A DNA stretch of 64,000 nt from Pseudozyma flocculosa PF-1. Taxonomy: Eukaryota; Basidiomycota; Ustilaginomycetes; Ustilaginales; Ustilaginaceae. The DNA is taken from NCBI RefSeq assembly GCF_000417875.1, contig NW_006920879.1:64130-128129 (forward strand), read 5' to 3'. Below, piece after piece: positions 45,977 to 57,420 of the stretch (positions within the stretch are counted from its first letter, which is position 1; every line of letters starts with the position of its first letter). The notes under the pieces are model-generated. The model was not told the origin of the DNA. It saw only the letters and a program-made list of their open reading frames with translations, and did not search any database. The position numbers and the translations under genes are program-made.

Positions 45977-46311
45977 CCCCTCCCTCCTTCAGTCTCGTCT
46001 CCCCCTCGACCTTATCTGGTCCTCGCCGCACCCCGCACCAGGACCCTTTTTCCCCCTCTGGATCGCATGCACAACAGAGACTATCCCGGCTCGCGATAGG
46101 GTCTTGGGGGGGATCTATTTCGCTTTAGGTCTTGCCGATGACATCGGATCCGAGCGGGCTAGGCTGGGCCGCCATTGATCGAATCGACCGACGCTCGGAC
46201 TGAGCAAGGTAGGGGTTGGGCTGGTTGTGGCTTTACAAGGGTGTGGGGCTGGAGCGAGAACGAGAGAGAGATAAGAGAGGAACGGGCGGGTCGTCGTCGT
46301 CCTGATGCCGT
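45977..46311. other. Convergent intergenic region
   Basis: This holds the 3' regions of the SYLF-SH3 and succinyl-CoA ligase genes. Nothing else is seen. Confidence 0.6.
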
Positions 46312-47691
46312 TCAGGCAAGGCCGGCTTCCTGCATGGCCTTCTTCATGCTGTGGGGTGAGGGGGGGCGCGGAGCGCAGCGAAGCGGGGGAGAAAGAAGAA
46401 GATCCGAGCGAGGGTCAGCGGACTGGGCACATTGCCTTTTCGACGACGCTACGACGCCGCGACCACGCCGCGACGACGACGATGACGGCAGCGCAGCCCG
46501 AGCGCCCCACACGACAAACTCACAGGGCGCCAATCTTGGCGGGGCTGTCGGCGACAATGACGCCGGCCTTGGTGAGGGCGGCGACCTTGTCGTCGGCGCC
46601 TCCCTTTCCACCACTGATGATGGCGCCGGCGTGGCCCATGCGCCTACCGGGCGGGGCCGTCCTGCCGGCAATAAAGGCGACGACGGGCTTGGGGTTGGCG
46701 CGCGTCTTGTTGTACTTTTCCAGGTACTCTGCCGCGTCCTCCTCCATGCTGCCGCCGATTTCGCCAATGAGGACCAGGCCCTCGGACTTGTCGTCCTCGA
46801 GCAGGTACTTGACCACGTCGAGCGTCGTCGAGCCCGGGAACGGGTCGCCGCCGATGCCGACGCAGATCGACTGGCCCAGCCCGACGAGCGTCGTCTGGTT
46901 GACGGCCTCGTAGGTCAGCGTGCCGGATCGCGAGACGATACCTATGGGGGTTGCGGTGCAGAGGCAGAGGCAGGGGCAGGGGCAGGGGCAGGGGCAGGGG
47001 GCAGAGGCACAGGTAGCAGGGTCGAAGGCGGGGTAGGCCGAGGTTGCGGGTGGACAGACAAACAGCCCGTCAGTCGGTGCGTCGGGGCGAGGAAAGCGAC
47101 GAGGCGCGTCGCAGCGAGAAACGGCCTCGACTCACCAATCTTTCCGGGCGTGTGGATGTGGCCGGGCATGATGCCGATCTTGCAGCCCTCGGGGTTGATG
47201 ACGCCGGGGCAGTTGGGTCCGACCAGGCGGGACTTGGACTGGGAGCGGAGGGCGGCGGCGACGCGGATCTCGTCCTTCTGGGGGATGCCCTCGGTGATGC
47301 AGACGATGAGGGGCACCTCGTTCTCGATCGACTCGATGATGGCATCGGCGGCGCCGGGCGGGGGCACGTAGAGGACGCTGGCGTGGGGCTGGGTCTCGCG
47401 GACGGCCTCCTTTACGCTGCCAAAGACGGGCAGGCCGAGGTGGGTCTGACCGGCCTTTTTGGGGCTGACGCCGCCGACGAGCTTGGTGCCGTACTCGAGC
47501 GCCTGCTGGCAGTGGAAGGTGCCCGTCTTGCCGGTGAAGCCCTGGCAGATGACCTTGGAGTCCTTGTTGATCATGAGGTTCTTGATGGTGTCCTCGTACG
47601 AGCGGCGGAGCGCGCTCGTGGAAAACGAGGCGGCACCGGCGCCCGACCGCGAGAGGGGCCGGGCCAGCGTCGAGGCGGCGAGTCGGAACAT
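46312..47691 (-). CDS. Succinate-CoA ligase alpha subunit, mitochondrial
   Basis: Three exons, 47136-47691, 46524-46941 and 46312-46348, give 1,011 nt and 336 residues. The N-terminus ([20 protein letters not shown]...RR) is a mitochondrial presequence. The CoA-binding domain shows [15 protein letters not shown] and GGVSPKKAG, the ligase domain shows [12 protein letters not shown], and the phosphohistidine loop [10 protein letters not shown] places the active His at 289. [16 protein letters not shown] joins across intron 1. The last exon encodes [11 protein letters not shown], the usual C-terminal end. The enzyme makes succinate and ATP or GTP from succinyl-CoA in the citric acid cycle with the beta subunit, which is not in this window. 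Intron 1 carries a GGGGCA repeat. Confidence 0.96.
46959..47001. repeat. (GGGGCA)/(GAGGCA) hexamer array inside an intron
   Basis: About seven hexamers with GAGGCA variants lie near the 3' end of intron 1 of the succinyl-CoA ligase gene. On the sense strand they read as TGCCCC and so form the pyrimidine-rich run before the acceptor. Confidence 0.85.
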
Positions 47692-48533
47692 GGCGAGGGT
47701 GTGGGCCGGGGGGGCGAGGTGAAGGTAGACGAGGTGAGGGAAAGACGAGGAGGCGGAGCGGTGGTGGTTGCGGCGGTGGTGTTGGTGATGGTGGTGATGG
47801 TGAGGAGGGTCGGGGTGCGGTGGTGAGGGTGGAGCTGGTGGTGACGGCCAGTGATCGCGCGCCGTTGGGTGTTGGAATTCCAGCATCACCGGCAAAACGG
47901 CGGCAGCGGCGGCGGCGGAGGCGGCGACGGACGGGGCTCGGCCTCGGCGGCCCTGGCCTGCGCTCTCTGCACTGCTCTGCGAGGGTCGAGCTCGGTCGGA
48001 TCCTCAGCTTGGCTTGGCTTGGCTTGGCCTGGTTGGCCTGGCTCGAGCTGGGCGAGTGAGCGGGCGGGCGGGCGGAAGCCTCTTCCCGATTTGCCTGCCT
48101 TGGCCCAATTTTTCCCAGCCCAGCCAGCCAGCCCCAAGCCAGGCCAGGCAGGCGCTCCGGGCCACGGCGGATATTTTTTTCCCCCTCCCTGCCGCTCGCC
48201 CGCCTTCCGCCTCGCCTCGCGAGGGCCGCCGCCAGCAGCCAGCCAGCCAGGGCATGGAAGAAAACGTGGGGGGGAAACGCGGAAAGCTCCGACGGGCGAC
48301 GCCGCTTCTTCCAGACCCGTCTACCGGTACGGCCAGTCGTCGTTCTTGACCTCAAGTTTCAGTGCACGTCCACCTTCCTTCGCCACGACCGGGAGGTCAG
48401 CAGAAGCACAGCACAGTCCGACGATAACGGTCAATTGAGCAGGTGATAAGATAGAAAAGATTGCAGGGGCTGCGGCCAACAGCGTCGCGACACGAGGGCC
48501 ACAGACGTCCAACGGCTCGCAGCGATGGCCGCC
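47692..48533. other. Intergenic region UTP5 / succinyl-CoA ligase
   Basis: This is the succinyl-CoA ligase promoter side, with TTGGC (about 48008-48036) and GCCA short repeats. No gene is supported. Confidence 0.55.
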
Positions 48534-51412
48534 TCACTCGTCGTCCTCGTCGTCCTCGTCTGTGCCCTCCTCGGCCTCGAGGTCAAACATGCCATTGGGC
48601 CCACCGCCCTCGCTGTCGTCTTCGTCGTCCTCATCATCGTCCTGGTGCGTCGTGGAGCAGGGAAGAGGGCGGTCGTCGTGGTCAGCCATGCACAGGCGGT
48701 CCCAGAGCTCCCACTCGGCCCGCGGCCGGCTCGCCGCTGTGACTACCGCGTACTCACCTCTAGGTCGCTTGCGCCCTCCTCTTCGAGATCGCTCTCGTCT
48801 TCTGCGTCGTCGTCGTCTTCGTCGTCGTCGTCGTCCTCATCGTCCTCCTCATCGTCGTCCTCGTCCTCATCATCATCTTCGTCGTCCTCATCCTCGTCGG
48901 CAGACTCGGCCGACGTGTTGCCATCGGCCGCGGCAGCCTTGGCCCTCGATCTCCGCCTCCTCACGACAATCTCGTCCTCGTCGTCATCCTCGTCGTCGTC
49001 ATCCTCGTCGTCGTCGTCCTCGGCGCCGAGGGTAATGTCCTGGATGTCGGCGTCCGAGTCCTCGTCGTCGTCGCCCCGCACAATCATGCCCGTCGCATCG
49101 ACGTCCATGCCCTCGTCGTCGTCGTCGTCGTCGTCGCTCTCCTCGACCCACTTCTTGCCCTCCCTCCGTGCGCGCTCGTCGATCGGAGCCTTGCCCGCCG
49201 CCTGCTGCTGCTGCGCCTTGGTGCTCGCCGCCTTGCTCCGCTGCTGGCTGAACTTGACGCCCTGCACCTGCGGAGCCTGCCCATTGCGCGCCGCCGCCTG
49301 CTCGACGTACGCAGCCCGCGCCTCAATCTGCGAAAGCACCAGCTCCAGCCGCCCATTGAGCGCAAGGAGGCGCTCGTGCGTCGCGATCCGCGCAGACAGC
49401 GTGCTGTGCAAGCTCGACATCCGCCCCACGAGGTGCGGCAGGCTCATCATGTAGCCCATGTGGATCAGCAGCGCAGAGCGGATCCACTCGATCAACGAGC
49501 GCGCGCGCTGGCTGCCTAGCGTGCCCTTCGACGCGGTAGACCCGCCGGCTCCGTTGAGGCGCGCCACGCACTCCTCGATCAGCTTGACGGCCAGCGGGCC
49601 GGACAGTCCACGCACCGTAGCCCGGATCAGGCCCGCATCGTTGTGGTTGAGGCAGTTGGTCAGCAGCGACGTGTCGCCAGAGTGGAGCGCCTGCGAGAGC
49701 GACGACCACAGCGACGCCTCGCTCACCAGGCCGCCTGTCCCGCGCCTCTGCCCGCCGGCACCCGGCTCGTCGTCGTCGTCGCCGCCGCCGTCTCCGTGGT
49801 CCTTGAAGCCCAGACCGTTGAGGCGCTGCGCCAGCGTCGGCTCGTCGCCAGTGGCCGAGGCGACCGGCATCTCTTCGTCACCCACCAGCCCCGCCTCGCG
49901 CAGCGACGCCGTCGCCACGTCCGCCGCGCTCGACATCCTCGTCGGCGGCTCGACGTAGCGTTGCGTCTGCGCCGACCCGCCCGTCAGCTGCGCATCGTCG
50001 GCGTTGGCGCTAAGCAGGCCGTTGCCCGCAGACAGGCTCTTGGTGCCCGAGGACCTCGAGAACTCGATCGACTTGCGCACGAGGCCGGTCTTGGCGTCGA
50101 GGATCGAGACATCCTCAATGACGACTTTGGCTCCGCGGACGAGCCGGGCGAGCCGGAGCCGGTCGGCGACGCCGTCAGCCTGGCCGGCCCTGGTGTCGAG
50201 GAACCGCGCGTCGAGCCACTCGGTTTCGGACGAGGTGCCCTGGAACTGAGAGACGAGCTCGAGCGCCGGCAGGACCGACGCCTTGGCCTTCTTGGTCCCT
50301 GCGGCCTGCTGCGTGGAGGACGACGCATCGGGAAGACCGTAGATGCGGACGGATCCGCTCTGGGTCACGACGACGATGAGCAGACGCTGCTCGCCGTCAT
50401 CGCCGCCGCTGACGGCAATGCTGGATCCCAATGCCGCCTGCTTGGACACGGCGATGCAGCGGACGGGGGCGTCGAGTGCCACGGTGGCCACGGGCTTGCC
50501 CTGAGCCACCTTACCGGTGCTGCTGGGCTCGTAGGACCAGACGTAGATGACGCGGTCGCCCTCCGCGGCCGAGACAAACGAGTTGGCATCGATCCACTCG
50601 AGGTGCGTGACGGGAGAGGCGTGGCCGGTGAACGAGGCCCTGGCCTTGCCGCTGGGGCTGCTGCTGTCAACCAGCGTGATGCTGTGGTGGGCGGCAAGGA
50701 GGTGGCTGCCGAGGGCCGAGACGGTCTGGACGGCCGATTTGGGGTCCGGGCGGAAGGACGAGACGGGCTTGATGGGCGTCGGGTCGGCACCAGTCTGGAG
50801 GCCAGCGGTGGCAAAAGTCGAGACCCAGCCGTTCTTGGAGCAGGCAAAGAGGATGCGCTCGCGCTCGGCGTGGCTGAGCGATACGACGCCGGCATTGGCG
50901 GCGGCCGAGGTGCCGCTGCCGGCGGCGGAGCTAGCGTCGAGGATGGCGACGGCCTTGGCGAGCGAGGGCGAGAAGAGGTGGATCTGCCCCGAGGAGAGGC
51001 CAAGAGCGAGGAGCAGCTGGGTGCTTGTGGACTCAGCTTCGTCGGTACGCGGGGTGCCGTCCTGCGACTGCTTGCGCTTCTTGGAGGCCTTTGATGGCGA
51101 GCCCGATGCGGGCGAGGCGTGAACGCGGACCCATCGCGACGAGAGGCAGGATGCGCCGCTCTGCTGGAGGAGGTAGTCGGTGACGAGCTGCGTCTGTTCG
51201 GCGGCCGATGCAGATGCGTTGTAGACCTTGAGCCTCTGCTGGTGGACCTGGTTGGAGATGTGGGCGAAGAGACCGTGTTCGGGCGCGGGCGAAAAGGAGC
51301 ACGAGGCGGTCGAGGCGGCGGTGGCGCCCGAGGACGGCAGCAGGGGCTGGTTGAGGGTGCTGGTGGACAGCTTGCCCGACTTTGCAGCCTTTTGAGGCTT
51401 GTTTCTGGGCAT
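48534..51412 (-). CDS. U3 snoRNP / t-UTP subunit UTP5 (WDR43-like)
   Basis: Two exons, 48758-51412 and 48534-48641, joined across a 116-nt phase-0 intron, give 920 residues. The first half is a divergent WD40 propeller (GHASPVTHLEWIDANSFVSA, RVIYVWSYEP, PVRCIAVS). A Utp12-type helical domain follows (SLWSSLSQALHSGDTSLLTNCLN, GLSGPLAVKLIEECVARL, RSLIEWIRSALLIHMGYMM). The last 190 residues are nearly all Asp and Glu broken by one RRRRSRAK block. Exon 2 ends with PNGMFDLEAEEG and an acidic tail. UTP5 belongs to the t-UTP group that loads on pre-rRNA and starts small-subunit assembly in the nucleolus. The frame is open upstream to 51715, but homology and base composition favour the ATG at 51412. 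Confidence 0.92.
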
Positions 51413-52291
51413 ATCGGTGGATCGGCAAGCGCGATGTCCGCTTTGGTGGTGGTTGGGATTGCGGTCGAGGACAAGGAGGAGCGAGCAGCGAAGAGAGGGG
51501 GCCAAGTGCGGGGCAGCCTTTTCAGTTGGAAAGCGGCTTTTGGACGCGATCTGCTGCGGCGACTTGAGAGCTTCGCAGAATGATGATCCAGAGGCAGCGT
51601 CCGAGTGTCTATGAGAGGAGAGACGAGGCGACGATGGCCCTGAGACGTGGAGAGGAGGTGGTGGTGTTGGCGTGGATTGCGTCCTGGCCGGAGACGAGGA
51701 GCAGCCAGGCAGCAACGTGAACTGGATCTTCGCAACTTTTTTTTCTCGGTGGTTGCTGCTGCGTGCCTGGCTGCCTTGCCGGCTGACGGCTCAGGAGAGA
51801 GAGAAGGCTGGCCCAGCAGGTTTTTTCTTCTGCCTGCCTGCAGGCCTGCCCACCCAAAATTTCGTCGGGCCCAGGCCAGGCTGGCTGACAGAGCATTGCA
51901 TAAGCCAGCCAGCCGACCAGTAGTCCCATCTGCAGCCAACCGCGGCCCGATTGTCGGGCAGGCGGGCATGCAAGGGCCACAGCCGCCCCCTGGCCGGTCT
52001 AGCGTGCGTGCTCGGTGTTGGACTCGGAGGCCAGACCCGACACCTGCTCAGCTGCTGCCCGGGCGGGCGCGTGCGGGCCAACGCCAGCAGCGAGCACCAG
52101 CAAGTCAGCCAAGCCACGGCAAGGTGGAGTTGATACGGCCTGGATCCTCCTGGCAACTCACCTTCACCTCCGCCACTCCCGCCTTCTTCGCAGCAGCACG
52201 GCTCCCTCTCCTTCCTCTGCTTCCACTGCTTCCTCTGCTTCCTCTGCTTCCGCTCCTCACTTCCACCAACCGCATCTCCGCACCGCCTCGC

Positions 52292-52353
<62 letters not shown>

Positions 52354-52392
52354 CTTCTCTTTCCTCTCTTCCCCCCCACGGCCTGGGCAACG
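51413..52392. other. Divergent promoter region UTP5 / PHO85 with CAG tract
   Basis: This carries the presumed promoters of both genes. The 5' leader of the kinase gene holds (CAG)19. A frame in phase with the kinase is open from 52015. Confidence 0.6.
52295..52351 (+). repeat. (CAG)19 tract in the presumed 5' leader of the PHO85-type kinase
   Basis: Nineteen uninterrupted CAG triplets end 41 bp before the kinase ATG. If translated in the kinase frame it would encode poly-Ala. Confidence 0.95.
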
Positions 52393-53764
52393 ATGAACTA
52401 CGTCCAGCTTGAAAAGCTCGGCGAAGGCACCTACGCCACCGTTTACAAGGGGCGCTCCCGCCTCAACAACGAGATTGTCGCGCTCAAGGAGATCCACCTA
52501 GATGCCGAGGAGGGCACCCCCTCGACCGCCATCCGCGAAATCTCGCTCATGAAGGAGCTCCGCCACACCAACATCGTTCGCCTCTACGACGTCATCCACA
52601 CCGAGTCCAAGCTCATGCTCGTCTTCGAGTTCATGGCGCAGGACCTCAAAAAGTACATGGACATCCACGGCAAGCGCGGCGCGCTCGACCCCACCACCGT
52701 ACGCAGCTTCATGTTCCAGCTGCTCAAGGGCACCGCCTTTTGCCACGAGAACCGCGTCCTCCACCGCGACCTCAAGCCCCAGAACCTCCTCATCAACAAG
52801 CGCGGCGAGCTCAAACTCGCAGACTTTGGCCTCGCACGCGCCTTCGGCATACCCGTCAACACTTTCAGCAACGAGGTCGTCACGCTCTGGTACCGCGCCC
52901 CCGACGTCCTCATGGGCAGCCGCACCTACTCGACCAGCATCGACATCTGGAGCGCCGGCTGCATCATGGCAGAGATGATCACCGGCGTGCCCCTCTTCCG
53001 CGGTCGCGACAACAACGACCAGCTCACCCAGATCCTCAAGGTGCTCGGCACCCCCGACGACGCTACCATGAAGCGGCTGGTCAACGACTCGGTATGTGGC
53101 CGCCCATGGACGATGATGCCGCGCTGCTGCGTGGCATGGCGCTGCTGATCCTGGTACCGTCGCTTACACTCTCTCATCTCCGTCCCTCTGACTGCCCACA
53201 CCCGCTTGTCTCTCTCCATCACTTTCCGCGCCGCCTGCACAGCCCGAGATCCAGATCCGACCCTTCCCTCGCCTGTTCAAAGTTCCCTTCCAGCAGATGT
53301 TCCCGACGGCGCACCCGCTGGCCATCGACCTTCTGGAGAAGCTGCTCAAGTTTGACCCCACGCAGCGCATCAGCGCCGACGAGGCGCTCCGACATCCTTA
53401 CTTCACCACGTCGGCCGCCGTGGCTCCCCAGCCGCATGCTGGCACCGGATCGTCGCTCAACATGGGCAACGGCGGATCGGCGGCGCTGCAGGCGCAGCAG
53501 CAGGTGAGTAGAGGCTGAGAGACGCCGCAGGCCGCTGCCGACTCGCCTATCAGACAGAGCCAGAGTGCTGACCTGCGCGCTTCAAATTGAACATCTTGGG
53601 CGCGTCGGTCGCTGGAATCATGGTAGCAGCAGCAGCAGCGCGCCGCGGTCCAGGCGCAACAGGCGGCGCAGCAGCAGGCGGCTGCCGTGGCTCACCAGCA
53701 GGCGCTGGCCGCACAACAGCAGCAGCAGCAGGGCGTCTACATGCAGACTGGTCCGTCTGCATAG
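52393..53764 (+). CDS. PHO85: Cyclin-dependent protein kinase of the PHO85/CDK5 type
   Basis: Three exons, 52393-53091, 53243-53503 and 53627-53764, give 1,098 nt and 365 residues, all phase 0. The kinase shows the Gly loop [11 protein letters not shown], catalytic Lys32 in VALKEI, the cyclin-binding helix PSTAIRE (43-49), HRDLKPQN (His124-Arg-Asp126), DFG at 144-146 and the activation segment [15 protein letters not shown]. Exon 2 gives [10 protein letters not shown] and [21 protein letters not shown]. Exon 3 is a Gln/Ala tail not needed for the fold. Its acceptor is ambiguous by one CAG because the exon begins in a CAG run. PHO85 kinases pair with several cyclins to control phosphate, glycogen and cell-cycle responses. 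A (CAG)19 tract lies just upstream of the ATG. Confidence 0.94.
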
Positions 53765-54537
53765 GGTCCATCTTCACCTACGGCTTGTGACACTTTGAGC
53801 TGAGGTGGCGCCTCCGCCGCCGTAGCCTTTGCACGCCCTATCGACCACCTAGAGGTTGCCGTGTCTCTCGATTTCTGACCTTCCCGTTCCTCGCTCAGCC
53901 CAAGGAGCCCAGCCGCCTAATCGTTCCCCATGTACAAGTAACCATGCAGCCCTGATGTCCGGCGTAGTCTCTTTCCTGGTCCTCTGTCTGAGCGTCAGCA
54001 GCAGCAGCGTCATCGCGAGGCCAAATGGTGAAGGGTGGCGAGCGGAGAGGCGGCTGGTGCAGCCGGATTGGGCGTGCGGGCTGCGATCACGCGCAGTGGA
54101 TCGGGTGCGTCCCCGGCGAGGCGCCTGGCTTGGGCTGGGCTGGCCTGGCTGAGAAGAAGTTGGGTGGGGCAGGGGCCCTCCCGCCAGGCTTTTTGGCCGC
54201 AATCTTCTTTTTCCGCCTGGCGCTGGCCGACTGGGACTGGAGCTGGAGCTGGAGCTGGAGCTGGAGCTGGACCCGGCCTCTTCCTTCGGCCCTTCAAGCA
54301 ACCCCTCGACTCGCCATCTCGACCATCGGCACCACCACTCCCCAACCTTCTAGCTGCTCCGGGCGACACCAGCCATCTGGCACTGTACATACGCTCGGCT
54401 GCTACCTCGCCCGCTCTCGTCCGCTCTTGTTCCTCGGCGACATTTCAATCTCGATCACGACCGCGATCCGCACCGCCTTCGCCTGGATCGCACCACCCAC
54501 AGCGATCGAGCGACCATAGCCCCGGCAGCATCCGTAG
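53765..54537. other. Intergenic region PHO85 / uncharacterised mitochondrial gene
   Basis: No gene is supported. A hexamer array lies near 54250. Confidence 0.55.
54237..54270. repeat. (CTGGAG)n hexamer array
   Basis: Between five and six exact copies of CTGGAG in the upstream region of the next gene. Confidence 0.85.
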
Positions 54538-57420
54538 ATGCGAAATGCCGTCTCGATCCTGTCGAGACGAGCTACGCAGCACCATCAGCACCACCGGCAC
54601 CACCAACATGCAACACCGCTCCTCTCGAGCACCCTCCCCGGTCCCCTATTGAGCCGACTCAATCACACCCAGGGCGCCGGCACGCAGCCTCAGGCCACCG
54701 CTCACCGCCAGGAGCAGGATGCTGCCCCTACAGGCGAGGAGAAGGAGGAAGACGCCGAGGCCACATCGGCAGCGAGGCCGTATATTCCACCTACACCACC
54801 TCCCTTTCCCACCTCGAGCTCGAGCACCGGTAGCAGCAGCAGCAGCGGCAGCAGCCGGACCGGCCCACCTACCAGCCATGGACACAGCCCGCTTAGACTG
54901 CAGGGCGCCTCGGACAGGAAAGCTGCAAAGAGGGGCCAAGCTGACTTCGTCAACAACGACCTATGGACTCCTGCTGCGTCCTCAACTTCGCGAGGGAACG
55001 AGGCGGCCAAGCCCCTCCTCTACCCTGGCATCGCTGCTCTTCTCTCCAAGGGAAAGGCGAAGGAGACTCAAGAGGTCGACATCTTCGCTGAAGCCCTCGC
55101 CACTTTGCCAGCAGGGACCCAAAACGTGACAAGGAGCCATCGCCCTGCACCGGTCTGGTCCTCGCTCTCGGCCACGTTACGCGCCTATCCGCACCTCACG
55201 CTCGGTCAAGCCAAATTGCTGCTCTCACTGCGCCGCCATGTCGAGTCCAGCATACCGAAACCGACGCCCGGTCAGCTGCTCAGCCTCTACCTCGACGTCC
55301 TCTGGCAACAGCGGCGAAGACCCTCGGACCCGGAAGCCCGTCTGGACGAGAGCGCCGAGAGCCTGGCGCTGCTCTTGCGCTACGCCTTCCTGCACGAAGA
55401 CATCAAGACCCTGCGCAGGCTGCAGGAGCGGGCTTCGGAGAGCGCCCAATCTCGAAGTGCCCGCCACCGCCGCGCAGGGTCCGATCATCGGCCGAGCAGG
55501 CGCGGCGATTGGGTATCTGGCTGGCCTCCGCCCATCGAGCCCGTCGACCTGGGCAACTCGCTCCTCGTCACGCTCGCCGCCAAACACGGGCGTTGGAACC
55601 TCGTCAGAGCCCTGATGCATCGATACGCTGTCGACAAGGAAGCCATCTCGCCATACGTCTGGAGCAACCTGATACGACACGGCCTCGCGCAACCGGCCTT
55701 CCCGGCATCAGAAGAGATGCCTCAAGACGACGCGGCTAGCAAGGCCCATCTGAGGTCGAGCGGCGATGACTCTGACGTTGGCGCGGCGTCGCTACCGGCC
55801 AGCCGCAAGAGTCGGCGAAAGATGCGCTTATCGGAAGAGGCCGACGCTGCCCCCAAGGATGTCGCAGCCCCGCGCACTCCGATCTGGGAGTGGTCTGAGG
55901 CGCAGCTGCTGGCCGAAGAGGACAAGCTGGCCAAGCAGCAGCATATCGAGATGATGCGTTCGGAGCGCGCCGCCGTGGCGGCCACCTTTCTCCCCACGCT
56001 GACGTCCATCTCGCGACGTCGTCTTGCCGATGCAGATGAGGGTAGATCGCGCAGTGACGAGCCTGGTCGCAGCAGCAATGGATCGAACACGACAACGGCG
56101 AGGCAGCCGCCGTCCTGGCTCCTCCTTTCGACACTCAACGACCTCGCGGACCGCGGACAGTCTGAGCAGGTGCTCAATCTCGTACTCCTACATCTCGACG
56201 CCAACCCACCAGCGTTCGACGCCCTCTTTGATCCGCCACAGAGTCTTCTCGACGTTGACCCCGCCTCGTCCAGCGAGGCCACCGCCCAACACAGCAGCAG
56301 CGGCACACCGTTTGCGCTGCCCGTCTCGGATCCGATGCAGAGCATCGACGGGACGACGCTCCTGAACATTGCGATGCGATCCCACTTCCGGGATCCGCAA
56401 GTGTCCCTCGACGAGATGCTGCAGCTGTTCCGCCGGTTGACGTCGATCGACCTCGTGCGCCAGGCCGCCAATGTCGACGGCGCATCCGGCGAACCGGGTG
56501 CGCAAGAAGGGGCAGGCTGTCGATCCCCTGTCCCTGCCGCCTCGGCCATTCACGCTGATGCCTCGACGTCGACGAGCGAAGCAGCGTCCACATCGACGAC
56601 CTCCACCGCCACCGCCACCGCCACCGCCGCTGCCGCTGCCATCGACGACTCCAACACATCGTCAAGCGCTGCACGGGCAACCTCGAGGAGTCGGAACGAC
56701 GGCGAACCGGGGTACACGCTGGCGCCGAGCGAGCAGACGCTCCTCTACCTCCTCGCCAAGGTCTCTACGCTACCGCGGCACGAGCGCTCGTCGACGTCGC
56801 TGCGGCTCCTGACCCACTTTTGCGTCCACGCGGATCCCTACCCGTGGCGAATTGAGCTGAGCACGCGCAGCTTCCGACGCGTCCTTGGATTCTGCCTCGG
56901 TGGTCCCCGCGCCGTCGCTGGTGGTGGGCGTGGCGGTGGAAGCGAGCAAGATCGAGAGGACGAGGGGCAAGTGGCGAAACGGTGTCTGGACCTGTTTGAG
57001 CGCTACAACACTGCTGGGCGGGAACAGCAGGAGCGACGACGACGGTATCTTGGTGGGGTGTGGGATGGCGTGAGGGATATGAAGGCCACGACGCGCGGGA
57101 GGCGGCGCGGGATGGGCGGCGGCGGGGAGGAGGTGGGCGAGGGGAGGGAGAGGAACGACTGGAGATCCACGCTGCACCGCCTCGTCAAGCGCGGCTGGAT
57201 CCGCAGGGGATACATGCAGAGACTTGCGTTGCTCGTCGAGCCTCGACGTGGTGCGGAGGTGGTGGAGGATGGTGAAGAGGCAGGGGCGGAGGCGGAGGCG
57301 GAGGTGAGGGAGGAAGAGGGCGGAGAGGGCGCACTGCAGCCGGACGATCTACCGTCGGAGGTGGACGGCGGGGCGCGCTCCTCTTCGACGCCGTCCAGGA
57401 TCCAAGGCGGAGCAGAGTGA
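54538..57420 (+). CDS. Uncharacterised, probably mitochondrial helical-repeat protein
   Basis: A single intron-less frame of 960 residues. The N-terminus MRNAVSILSRRATQHHQHHR is basic and lacks acidic residues, which suits a mitochondrial presequence. After a disordered region, helical pairs appear: WSSLSATLRAYPHLTLGQAKLLL, LLSLYLDVLWQQRRR, LALLLRYAFLHEDIKTLRRLQ, NSLLVTLAAKHGRWNLVRALMHRY, and later LLLSTLNDLADRGQSEQVLNLVLLHLD and TLLYLLAKVSTLP. Spacing and character resemble pentatricopeptide (PPR)-like repeats, but no standard repeat consensus is clear. The C-terminus is Arg/Gly-rich, then acidic. If PPR-like, it could handle mitochondrial RNA; that is speculation. It converges on the MTR10 gene, with a poorly sequenced spacer between. 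Confidence 0.75.
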   Translation: MRNAVSILSRRATQHHQHHRHHQHATPLLSSTLPGPLLSRLNHTQGAGTQPQATAHRQEQDAAPTGEEKEEDAEATSAARPYIPPTPPPFPTSSSSTGSSSSSGSSRTGPPTSHGHSPLRLQGASDRKAAKRGQADFVNNDLWTPAASSTSRGNEAAKPLLYPGIAALLSKGKAKETQEVDIFAEALATLPAGTQNVTRSHRPAPVWSSLSATLRAYPHLTLGQAKLLLSLRRHVESSIPKPTPGQLLSLYLDVLWQQRRRPSDPEARLDESAESLALLLRYAFLHEDIKTLRRLQERASESAQSRSARHRRAGSDHRPSRRGDWVSGWPPPIEPVDLGNSLLVTLAAKHGRWNLVRALMHRYAVDKEAISPYVWSNLIRHGLAQPAFPASEEMPQDDAASKAHLRSSGDDSDVGAASLPASRKSRRKMRLSEEADAAPKDVAAPRTPIWEWSEAQLLAEEDKLAKQQHIEMMRSERAAVAATFLPTLTSISRRRLADADEGRSRSDEPGRSSNGSNTTTARQPPSWLLLSTLNDLADRGQSEQVLNLVLLHLDANPPAFDALFDPPQSLLDVDPASSSEATAQHSSSGTPFALPVSDPMQSIDGTTLLNIAMRSHFRDPQVSLDEMLQLFRRLTSIDLVRQAANVDGASGEPGAQEGAGCRSPVPAASAIHADASTSTSEAASTSTTSTATATATAAAAAIDDSNTSSSAARATSRSRNDGEPGYTLAPSEQTLLYLLAKVSTLPRHERSSTSLRLLTHFCVHADPYPWRIELSTRSFRRVLGFCLGGPRAVAGGGRGGGSEQDREDEGQVAKRCLDLFERYNTAGREQQERRRRYLGGVWDGVRDMKATTRGRRRGMGGGGEEVGEGRERNDWRSTLHRLVKRGWIRRGYMQRLALLVEPRRGAEVVEDGEEAGAEAEAEVREEEGGEGALQPDDLPSEVDGGARSSSTPSRIQGGAE

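Noticed and set aside
48525..49454. 309-codon plus-strand Ser-rich frame
   Set aside because: The poly-Ser run is the complement of the GAC/GAG acidic tail of UTP5.
50365..51969. 534-codon minus-strand frame overlapping UTP5 in another phase
   Set aside because: A Pro/Arg/Ser shadow frame, while the WD40 and Utp12 signatures are in the other phase.
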